This document shows, piece after piece, positions 57,917 through 64,000 of a stretch of 64,000 bases of DNA; within the stretch, counting starts at the first letter, position 1; every line of letters starts with the position of its first letter. The notes under the pieces were generated by a model. The model was not told the DNA's origin. It was given only the letters and a program-made list of their open reading frames with translations, and did not search any database. The stretch spans positions 28,702-92,701 of the forward strand of contig JARFTZ010000045.1 of the NCBI GenBank assembly GCA_029289235.1. The letters run 5' to 3'. A program made the position numbers and the translations under genes. The stretch is from Gammaproteobacteria bacterium (GTDB lineage: Bacteria > Pseudomonadota > Gammaproteobacteria > Burkholderiales > Rhodocyclaceae).

Positions 57917-58118
57917 GTGGCATGAATGCACGCGGATCGAGGTAGCTCGTTCATAGGCCGCGTGTAAATTGCTCTTGACCATATGAGCGGGCGCCGGCCT
58001 GTTGTACGACCAGCCGACAGGGAGAGCCTCCGGGCGCCGATTGGAATTCGGTTACACGGCTCAAATCACCAGAAGTTCCACAAATATTCATCCGAAGTTT
58101 TTCGCCGAAAGGATTGTA

Positions 58119-60188
58119 ATGGCCAACCCCAAGATAGAAATTGAAATCAGCGCACGACTCGATGCGCTCGATCGGCAATTCTCCAGCGCAACCAGAATGG
58201 CACATGAATCCGCAAAACGGATGGAGGCCTCGTTCAGCGGAATCGGATCAGCGCTTTCCCGTTCTTTCGGCGGTTTCGCCCTTGGCGCTACCGTGGCCGC
58301 CGGGGCGGCGATGGTGAAGATGTCCAAGGATGTTGTGGACGCCGGGGACGCACTCGCCAAAATGTCGGTGCGCACCGGCATCGCCGTCGAAGAACTCTCG
58401 AAACTCCAATACGCCGCCAGCTTATCGGATGTTTCCAACGAGGATCTGGCCGGCAGCCTCGGGCGCCTGAACAAAGTCCTCGGCGAAGCCGCGGACGGCA
58501 GCAAGGAAGCCACCGCCGCACTGGCCCGCTTCGGTATTGCACCAGGGGCGACCAATGCCGCCGAGGCCTTCGCACAGATCGCCGATCGGGTGAAAAACAC
58601 CAGCGACCAGACCAAGATCGCCTCGGCGATGAACGACGTGTTCGGGCGATCCTGGGCCACACTGGTGCCGATGATCAAGAACGGATCGGATGGGCTGAAA
58701 GAGGCGGGCGACGAGCTCGAGCGCATGGGCGGGGTTATTTCCGGGGATCTGGCGAAATCGTCGGAGCAGTTCAACGACAACTTGACGCGCCTGAACAAGA
58801 CGTTCGACGCCATGAAGATCGCCATCGGGAATGACCTAGTGCCGTGGCTGACGAAACTATCTAATGAGTTTCTTTCGGCCCGCAAGGCGGGGCTGACGTT
58901 CTGGGAATCGGTCACTGAACTAGGCCTGTCGAATCCGTTCAAGTCGGCAGGGGATCAGATCGTCGGCATCACCAAACAGATTGAGGACCTGCGGAAGAAG
59001 ATGTCAGGCGAGGGGATGTCCGCCAAGCGGATTGCCGACTTCGGGCTGCCTGACTATTCCCAAGAGATAAAACAGTTGGAAAAGGTGCGCGAATATTACA
59101 AGACGCTGAACAATCTTTCTGTCGACAGCGTGAAAGATCGTTGGATGCCGCAAGTGACGGGGGCAGAAGGCATCACCGGCACGTCAACGACGTCGGGAAG
59201 GGCAAAAAACACCAAGGCCGATGATCCTCTTGCCGATTTTCTCTCTGACCTCGAGGCCCGCCTGAAACCCGCCGAACAAGCCTTGGAAGCTTTCCGCCAG
59301 ATGCAACTCGACGCAGCAGTCTCAAGCGCCGACCTCACGGCAGCAGAAAAGAAGCTCTACGACCTGATCAACTCGCCGGAATGGGCGACGATGGCCGACC
59401 CGTGGAAGGTGCTGGTCACGGCGCAATTCGAGGCCGCGAACTCGGCGGAAAAGGCCGCGACGGAACAAGCCAAACTCACTGCACTGCTTGCCGCCACGCC
59501 CACCGCCAAACAGCAGGAACTCGTCGACATCACCATCCTGCTCGACAAAGCCTTCAAGGACGGACGGATTTCTGCCGAACAACTCTCCGAGGCTGTCTCG
59601 GCAGCGGCGGGCACTGCGACGGATTCCATGCAGCAGGCCACCGACACCATCAACACCTTCGCCGAGCAGGCCGCGCGTAACATGCAGGACGCCCTGGCCG
59701 ACTTCCTTTTCGATCCGTTCGACGAAGGATTGGACGGCATGCTCAAAGGCTTTGGTGAAACGCTTCAGAAGATGATCGCGCAAGCGGTCGCGGCGGACAT
59801 CGCCAAGAAGGTCTTCGGCAAGGCAGGAGGTGGAGAAGGCGAAGGATTGCTCGGCGCCGGGTTAAATTGGGTCTCCGGCCTGTTCGCCAATGCCGACGGC
59901 GGCGTCTACGCGTCGCCGGGCCTGTCCGCCTATTCCGGCCAGGTGGTCAGCCGCCCGACCGTGTTCCCGTTCGCCTCGGGCATCGGCTTGATGGGCGAAG
60001 CTGGGCCGGAAGCCATCCTGCCGTTGAAGCGCGGCAGCGACGGTAAGCTCGGCGTGTCCTCCGGCGGCAGCCCGGTCAATATCACCGTCAACGTGACCGG
60101 CACAACCGCGCCTGACGTGCGCCGCGCCGCCGGACAGGGCGCGCGCGAGGCCCTGGCCGCACTTAACTCCGCGCAAAGGTATCGCTAA
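58119..60188 (+). CDS. Lambda-type phage tail tape-measure protein
   Basis: 689 residues from ATG 58119 (AAAGGA upstream). Helical N-terminus with Gly/Ala-rich hydrophobic segment (FGGFALGATVAAGAAMVKM, about 50-68), long helical body, and the conserved lambda tape-measure C-terminus: FADPF-like FLFDPFDEGLDGMLKGF, VYASPGLSAYS, and LMGEAGPEAILPLKRG with DGKLGV. It sets tail length in siphophages; at roughly 0.15 nm per residue this implies a tail of about 100 nm. The usual upstream tail-tube and frameshifted chaperone genes are missing: the preceding 202 bp hold no gene. Confidence 0.88.
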   Translation: MANPKIEIEISARLDALDRQFSSATRMAHESAKRMEASFSGIGSALSRSFGGFALGATVAAGAAMVKMSKDVVDAGDALAKMSVRTGIAVEELSKLQYAASLSDVSNEDLAGSLGRLNKVLGEAADGSKEATAALARFGIAPGATNAAEAFAQIADRVKNTSDQTKIASAMNDVFGRSWATLVPMIKNGSDGLKEAGDELERMGGVISGDLAKSSEQFNDNLTRLNKTFDAMKIAIGNDLVPWLTKLSNEFLSARKAGLTFWESVTELGLSNPFKSAGDQIVGITKQIEDLRKKMSGEGMSAKRIADFGLPDYSQEIKQLEKVREYYKTLNNLSVDSVKDRWMPQVTGAEGITGTSTTSGRAKNTKADDPLADFLSDLEARLKPAEQALEAFRQMQLDAAVSSADLTAAEKKLYDLINSPEWATMADPWKVLVTAQFEAANSAEKAATEQAKLTALLAATPTAKQQELVDITILLDKAFKDGRISAEQLSEAVSAAAGTATDSMQQATDTINTFAEQAARNMQDALADFLFDPFDEGLDGMLKGFGETLQKMIAQAVAADIAKKVFGKAGGGEGEGLLGAGLNWVSGLFANADGGVYASPGLSAYSGQVVSRPTVFPFASGIGLMGEAGPEAILPLKRGSDGKLGVSSGGSPVNITVNVTGTTAPDVRRAAGQGAREALAALNSAQRYR

Positions 60189-60258
60189 CAACGAGAGACA
60201 GAGCGCCCATTTTTCTTTTGCTAAACCCGTAGTTTTTTGGAACCAGAAAGGAATAGAA

Positions 60259-60438
60259 ATGAGCACAGTAGGTCAAGTAGTTGGTGGGATCGGTGGCGCA
60301 GTGATTGGTTTTTTTGCGTCAGGGGGTAATCCAATGGGAGGGTTATACGGCGCACAGATTGGCGTCTTTACTGAAAGTGTGCTGGATCCAGAAGAGGCTG
60401 AAAACGAGGCTATCCAGACGAAGAATAACGAGCCATGA
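60259..60438 (+). CDS. Glycine-zipper mini-protein
   Basis: 59 residues; GAAAGGAA upstream of ATG. The first half is a glycine zipper (VVGGIGGAVIGFFASGG / GGLYGAQIG) able to span a membrane, the tail is acidic. Similar Gly-rich small proteins occur downstream of tape-measure genes. The stop overlaps the next start (ATGA). Confidence 0.6.
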   Translation: MSTVGQVVGGIGGAVIGFFASGGNPMGGLYGAQIGVFTESVLDPEEAENEAIQTKNNEP

Positions 60439-61037
60439 GCCTCGTTGACGTCTTTGTAACGCCTGGTGGTGCCTTGGTTGGTGTCGATACGCACGCCAGG
60501 ACACTGGACGGAGAATTGATTGAAGTGGCCAAAATCGTTTGCCTTCCACACATCAGCACCGTTTTTGCGTTCCGTGGACTCTCTGATGTGTTCTTTTTAG
60601 CCAATTATTTCTTCCTGAGTCACCGAAGCGGGTTTGATGAACTGGCCGAAGGCATGGGGGACATCATCAGAAAGACTATGGAATCCCATAAAACGAACGC
60701 GGGCAACCATGCCGACGAAAACGCAAATTTCATTGTGGTTGGCTATTCAAATAAATACGGGCGCATGGCTGGGCATGCTTTCGAACAGGCTGCTGGTTCG
60801 TCAGAAATAATGGAGAAAAGGGACTTTCCTCAACTCCTTGCGCCTGCATGGGGCAATCCTGACGACTTCAGGAGACTAAATGTCAGGGCGAACCGTGCCG
60901 GAATGATCGCGGTGGCAAAGGAACAATGCCGCTTAGTCAAAGAGCGAGGGCCAGCAGAGGCAACGGCAGGAGGACGTTTGATCATCGCAGAAGTCAAGAA
61001 AGGAAGCATTTTGATGGAACAAGCGTGCCGTCTGTAA
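60435..61037 (+). CDS. Unknown 200-aa protein with Ntn-hydrolase-like pattern
   Basis: 200 residues, ATGA overlap with the glycine-zipper gene. The N-terminal strand-turn-strand GGALVGVDTHART, a Lys 10-15 residues on (EVAKIVCLP), and FAFRGLSDVFFLANYFFL recall the proteasome-beta/HslV type Ntn fold, but there is no N-terminal Thr/Ser/Cys after Met, so catalysis is doubtful. Could be a structural relative or a coincidence of pattern. Stops exactly where a fragment of another tape-measure gene begins. Confidence 0.55.
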   Translation: MSLVDVFVTPGGALVGVDTHARTLDGELIEVAKIVCLPHISTVFAFRGLSDVFFLANYFFLSHRSGFDELAEGMGDIIRKTMESHKTNAGNHADENANFIVVGYSNKYGRMAGHAFEQAAGSSEIMEKRDFPQLLAPAWGNPDDFRRLNVRANRAGMIAVAKEQCRLVKERGPAEATAGGRLIIAEVKKGSILMEQACRL

Positions 61038-61038
61038 A

Positions 61039-61110
61039 GTGCGCCTCGCCGCTGAGCACGGCGCCCGCGATGGACTGGCCGATCTGAACAGCGCTAGGCG
61101 TTATTCATGA
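61039..61110 (+). pseudogene. Orphan 3' end of a second tape-measure gene
   Basis: One base after the preceding stop, an open stretch of 23 codons plus TGA reads VRLAAEHGARDGLADLNSA then RRYS. The tape-measure protein 0.9 kb upstream ends VRRAAGQGAREALAALNSA then QRYR: 15 of 23 residues identical and the stop in the same place. There is no start codon or upstream homology, so this is a remnant left by recombination or insertion. Confidence 0.75.
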
Positions 61111-61143
61111 TTTTCAGGATATTTACCAAATCGGGGTTTTTTG

Positions 61144-61455
61144 ATGGCCGAATCAAGCGCCACAACACAAACCGCCCATTTCTGCCCGTTGTGTAATTTT
61201 CCGTTACGGGTAGTTGGCCGGCTCGTGGCCGGTGTCGATCACGCCGGCCAATCCTTTTCATTCCCCTGTTGCCTGGCTTGCACAATCCGCCTTGATCGGC
61301 TGCCAAAGCGGCTGCAGGCGCGACAGTTGGATATTGCCGTTCGGCGCCTGGCTGTCGATCCTGATCGGTATGGTGTCCGGACGCACCCTGATGCCATCAG
61401 CGCAAAGTTATTCGTTCATTTAGAGGTAGAACGGCTGTCTGGCTTGTTAGAATGA
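61144..61455 (+). CDS. Zinc-ribbon-like hypothetical protein
   Basis: 103 residues from ATG 61144. Two Cys pairs, FCPLCNF (14-18) and CCLAC (about 43-47), could form a zinc ribbon; the rest is Arg/Leu-rich helix. No ribosome-binding site of note upstream. Function unknown. Confidence 0.5.
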   Translation: MAESSATTQTAHFCPLCNFPLRVVGRLVAGVDHAGQSFSFPCCLACTIRLDRLPKRLQARQLDIAVRRLAVDPDRYGVRTHPDAISAKLFVHLEVERLSGLLE

Positions 61456-61459
61456 GACT

Positions 61460-62584
61460 ATGGCAACTCTTAATCTTTCCCCGTTGGTCCTAAATTGGGC
61501 CGCAGGCCGAATAGGGCTGACATTGGACTCTTTGGCTGACGAGTTTGCACCTCGGAGGCGTGAGTTATTTTTGTCGGGGAATCTTTCTGTTACCCAAGTT
61601 GAAAAAGTTGCCGCCAAGACGAAAACACCGTTCGGTTTTCTATTTCTCCAAGAGCCACCAGCGGAAATCCACAGAAGCATTCCAGACCTGAGGCGCATTC
61701 AATTTGCAGAACCATTAAGCCAAGATTTTTATGACGTATTAGATGACGTAATTGGGAAGCAAGAGTGGTTTGCAGATTATTTGAAGGAATTGGGCGCAGA
61801 AACACTCGGGTTTGTAGGAAAGTTCAAGGGAAAAACGCGGCTATCTCCGAAGGTGGTTGCTGAGGATATAAAAGCAACGCTCGGTATCAGCACCAGGGAT
61901 CGGGAAGAGTGTGGAAATTTTGAGGAATTCTTTTCGATGCTGTACGAGCGTATCGAAAATTGCCGAATTCTGATTTTCAAGAGTGGTATTGTTCAAAGCA
62001 ATACGCGGCGGGCACTGTCGGTTAGTGAATTTCGTGGTTTCGCCCTAGCGGATCCGTTAGTTCCAATCATTTTCATAAACGGAAGAGACTCTGAATCGGC
62101 TTGGATTTTCTCGCTTGTTCATGAACTGGCGCATATATGGATTGGCGAGTCAGGGGTTTCTGATATTTCTCCGGCCCACAACAAGAGCGATAAATCGGTC
62201 GAAGCTCTTTGCAATAAGATTGCAGGGGAGTTTCTAACGCCAGAAGATGAGTTCTTAAGAGCATGGAAGCAGAATGACGGCGATATTCACCAATTGAGTC
62301 GGTTTTTTAAGGTGAGTAAGCTTGTCGTCGCTCGTCGGGCGTTCGACCTAGGAAAAACGAGCTGGAGTCATTACGAGCAAGTTGCTGAGGAATCCAAGAA
62401 TAAAAAAGGAAGTGGCGGAAACCCGTACGCAACTATTCCTGTAAGAAACAGCAAGCGGTTCACGCAAACCCTTATAAGGGCTACCATGACAGGCCACACG
62501 ATGTTCCGTGATGCGGCGTCGTTATTAAATATCAGACCGGATACGGTATTAGAACTGGGGAAGAGAATGGTGGGCCGTGTCTAG
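61460..62584 (+). CDS. HTH-ImmA/IrrE-family metalloprotease
   Basis: 374 residues. N-terminal XRE-like helical domain (about 5-65, VLNWAAGRIGLTLDSLADEF ... FLFLQEPPAEIHRSIPDLR), then an ImmA/IrrE domain with zinc motif HELAH (221-225) and a downstream Glu in VEALCNKIAGEF. Such proteins cleave a partner repressor; in ICEBs1 ImmA inactivates ImmR. GC content is clearly lower than the rest of the window. Overlaps the PIN gene by eight bases, so the two form one operon. Confidence 0.83.
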   Translation: MATLNLSPLVLNWAAGRIGLTLDSLADEFAPRRRELFLSGNLSVTQVEKVAAKTKTPFGFLFLQEPPAEIHRSIPDLRRIQFAEPLSQDFYDVLDDVIGKQEWFADYLKELGAETLGFVGKFKGKTRLSPKVVAEDIKATLGISTRDREECGNFEEFFSMLYERIENCRILIFKSGIVQSNTRRALSVSEFRGFALADPLVPIIFINGRDSESAWIFSLVHELAHIWIGESGVSDISPAHNKSDKSVEALCNKIAGEFLTPEDEFLRAWKQNDGDIHQLSRFFKVSKLVVARRAFDLGKTSWSHYEQVAEESKNKKGSGGNPYATIPVRNSKRFTQTLIRATMTGHTMFRDAASLLNIRPDTVLELGKRMVGRV

Positions 62585-63107
62585 CACTGGGCGTCGCTAC
62601 CTGATCGATTCAAATGTGTTTATCCAAGCGAAGTTACAGACCTATCGCTTTGAGTTCTGCCGAGGGTTTTGGGATTGGGTAGAAGATGCGCACGCCGCTG
62701 GACTTGTTTTCAGCATAGATCGGGTACGGGCAGAACTTCTTGCAGGAAATGAAGGAGACGCCGCTCGTGATTGGGCTGGGCGGTTGCCAAATGGCTTTTT
62801 TGTGCACGACCTTAAAGACCCTGCCGTGATGCATCAATACGGAAAAGTAATTTCGTGGTCTTCGGAAAACAACCAATATACGACGGCGGCAAAGCGCACA
62901 TTTGCTCGTTTTGATAAAGCTGACGCTTTCTTGATTGCATGTGCGATGCATCACGACTTTTGCATTGTTTCGCATGAAAAGGCCAGCGCTGACGCTAAAA
63001 AGAGGATACCAATTCCAAACGCAGCAGAGGCAATGGGCGTGAACTGTATGCAAATATTTGATCTGCTTACTAATCACGCCTGCAACACCTTCGAATTTAA
63101 GTTGTGA
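62577..63107 (+). CDS. PIN-domain (DUF4411-like) putative toxin RNase
   Basis: 176 residues, GTG start inside the ImmA gene end. PIN acidic residues: D11 (YLIDSNVF), E53 (RVRAELLAG) and D113/D116 (RFDKADAFLIA). The pattern FCRGFWDWVEDAHAAG / FSIDRV is typical of DUF4411. PIN proteins cut RNA; partner proteins of the HTH-ImmA type form a two-gene module with them, probable toxin/antitoxin or stress-response pair. Low GC, cargo-like. Confidence 0.82.
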   Translation: MSSTGRRYLIDSNVFIQAKLQTYRFEFCRGFWDWVEDAHAAGLVFSIDRVRAELLAGNEGDAARDWAGRLPNGFFVHDLKDPAVMHQYGKVISWSSENNQYTTAAKRTFARFDKADAFLIACAMHHDFCIVSHEKASADAKKRIPIPNAAEAMGVNCMQIFDLLTNHACNTFEFKL

Positions 63108-63526
63108 TCAATATCTCAATCTGATCAATCAACCCTACACCTTCATTACTGGGCCAGCAGATTAAAAGCGCTGGACAGGTGACGATTGATGTCCTGCTTC
63201 GACTGGCCTGATACTAAGGCTGTCTCCGATGCAAATTCAGACGGCCGTCCGCGATCTCGAATTTCGGAACAAGTTGTTCCATTATTCGGACGCAGCACTT
63301 CCCAGATCTACTTTCTCCGCTTGATCACGGTCGCGCGCTGCGCGGGATCTGGTAATTGCAACACAGAATCGCCTTTTGGCGGTTTTTTGTTTTCAATAAG
63401 GCGCGCAGAACGCCGCGTTGGCGAAATACTGTAGGGGAAGAAAGAAACAGTTGGTTTTCCGATCTACATGAATTGCTACTTGCGTTCCGTTTGCGGTAAA
63501 CTTGCTCACGTCTGCTTTAAGCGAAC
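63108..63526. other. Non-coding right end of the element
   Basis: Some 420 bp without a convincing gene. A reading frame of 82 codons (63186-63434) spans a terminator and has no plausible product. Contains an inverted repeat CCAGATC (63302-63308) / GATCTGG (63346-63352) and the terminator at 63367-63388. Probable excision/integration arm region next to attR. Confidence 0.5.
63367..63388 (+). terminator. Rho-independent terminator near the right end
   Basis: Seven-pair stem AATCGCC / GGCGGTT (one G-U pair) around a TTTT loop, followed by T6. Closes the rightward transcripts of the element. Confidence 0.75.
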
Positions 63527-63574
63527 CCTTCACACGGCAGGGGTCACTGGTTCGATCCCAGTACCGCCCACCAG
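63527..63574 (+). repeat. attR: 48-bp copy of the tRNA-Val 3' part
   Basis: Identical to 49383-49430, from the anticodon-stem 3' strand through CCA plus one base. Preceding bases do not continue the tRNA, so this is a tRNA fragment and marks the right junction. Confidence 0.93.
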
Positions 63575-63589
63575 TAGAATCAATGAGTT

Positions 63590-63614
63590 AAGCCACTTTT
63601 TAAGTGGCTTTTTT
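63590..63614 (+). terminator. Original tRNA-Val terminator, displaced by the element
   Basis: Nine-pair stem AAGCCACTT / AAGTGGCTT with TTT loop and T4 tail, 16 bases after attR. In the uninterrupted chromosome it would lie directly behind the tRNA. Confidence 0.75.
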
Positions 63615-63702
63615 CATTTGTACGGAAATTCGCTACTGCTGGGCAGACTAAATCGGTTGTTTTTCGACCGGTCTTTTTTCGTCCGCTTCCCGTAGCAAGC
63701 TG

Positions 63703-64000
63703 CTAGCTCGCATCGGACCGCGGTTCAGCGGCCCGGTTGAGCGGCAAGGTTAACCGGAACGTGGTGCCCTTGCCGACTTCGCTGTGTACGTCCAGCCGGC
63801 CCTGGTGGCGCTGGACGATGCCGTAGGCCAGCGATAGTCCGAGGCCGGTACCCTTGCCGACCGGCTTGGTGGTGAAGAAGGGCTCGAAAACGCGCTTGAG
63901 GTTTTCCGGCCTGATGCCGCAGCCGGTGTCTTCGACTTCCACCCACACCTCACGCTCGTCGAACCCGGTGCGCAGGGTGATCGTCCCGCGTTCCTCGATC
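63703..64000 (-). CDS. Sensor histidine kinase, C-terminal part (runs off the window)
   Basis: The last 98 codons of a kinase, open to the window end. HATPase_c motifs: G1 VEDTGCGI, F box FEPFFTTKPVGKGTG and G2 GLGLSLAYGIVQRHQG, then a short tail. The FTTKPVGKGTGLGLS style is typical of NtrB/PAS-containing multidomain kinases. Sensor domains and partner regulator lie outside. Confidence 0.85.
   Translation of the reverse strand, partial: IEERGTITLRTGFDEREVWVEVEDTGCGIRPENLKRVFEPFFTTKPVGKGTGLGLSLAYGIVQRHQGRLDVHSEVGKGTTFRLTLPLNRAAEPRSDAS

Larger units (their letters stand above)
49383..63574 (+). mobile_element. 14.1-kb integrated element in tRNA-Val with capsid and tape-measure genes
   Basis: Bounded by a 48-bp tRNA-derived direct repeat; next to the left end is a tyrosine integrase, and every gene reads rightward. 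Contents: replication module (primase-like, ATPase, iteron region), HTH and Mor-like regulators, major capsid protein, coiled-coil protein, tape-measure protein, small accessory proteins and an ImmA-PIN module. No portal, protease, large terminase, tail tube, baseplate or lysis genes. GC content drops towards the right end. Best described as a phage satellite or a decayed prophage. Confidence 0.85.

Noticed and set aside
63186..63434. 82-codon reading frame near the right end of the element
   Set aside because: It runs through a clear Rho-independent terminator, has no ribosome-binding site and a composition unlike a protein.
49383..63574. CRISPR array or insertion sequence within the element
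   Set aside because: I found no regularly spaced repeats and no transposase or terminal inverted repeats; the only direct repeats are the att sites and the short iteron-like words.

Overview
The window is a 64 kb stretch of high-GC chromosome from a betaproteobacterium. Gene order and protein flavour point to the Rhodocyclales (Dechloromonas / Azonexus / Accumulibacter neighbourhood); this is inferred from gene order, not from a marker-gene match. The left 49 kb is ordinary core and semi-core chromosome. The right 14 kb is a mobile element integrated in a tRNA-Val gene.

Core region. 1-2.3 kb: TerC-family transporter, universal stress protein and Bax-inhibitor-1-like membrane protein. 2.3-4.0 kb: divergent argO/argP. 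4.1-7.3 kb: rhlE helicase and a diguanylate cyclase. 7.4-9.35 kb: divergent yeiE-like regulator and yeiH-like transporter, with a T-N11-A palindrome between them. 9.4-12.9 kb: OmpR/QseBC-type two-component system followed by a DegQ-type periplasmic protease, with a QseB/PmrA-like direct-repeat box in front of the protease. 12.9-17.9 kb: a complete ybhGFSR-type export operon. 18.2-22 kb: aroC, a YdcH-like protein, an MFS transporter, an M48 lipoprotein and an entericidin. 22-36.8 kb: the conserved run leuB-asd-fimV-(EcfT-like)-truA-trpF-trpB-trpA-accD-folC-dedD-cvpA-purF, covering Leu/Asp-family/Trp synthesis, fatty-acid, folate and purine entry steps and polar cell-pole assembly. 36.8-41 kb: periplasmic asparaginase, a chemoreceptor with a heptanucleotide tandem repeat in front of it, and an amino-acid binding protein. 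41-45.4 kb: NAD(P)HX repair enzyme, 2-hydroxyacid dehydrogenase, FMN-dependent 2-hydroxyacid oxidase and two overlapping tiny Cys-rich proteins. 45.4-49.2 kb: aminotransferase, gltX, two envelope proteins.

Mobile element (49,383-63,574). A 48-bp direct repeat of the 3' part of tRNA-Val(CAC) bounds a 14.1-kb element whose genes are all on the + strand: tyrosine integrase, small unknown proteins, a structured regulatory region, a degenerate CHC2-type primase-like protein and a replication ATPase, an iteron-like origin candidate, an HTH/coiled-coil protein, a Mor-like activator, an HK97-type major capsid protein, a coiled-coil protein, a lambda-type tape-measure protein, a glycine-zipper protein, an unknown 200-aa protein, the orphan C-terminal end of a second tape-measure gene, a zinc-ribbon protein, and an HTH-ImmA/IrrE plus PIN (DUF4411-like) pair. 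I found no portal, prohead protease, large terminase, tail tube, baseplate or lysis gene. The element is therefore either a decayed prophage or a phage satellite that carries its own capsid and tape-measure genes; I regard it as the most interesting object in the window. After the right attachment site the chromosome resumes with the displaced tRNA terminator and the 3' end of a sensor histidine kinase.
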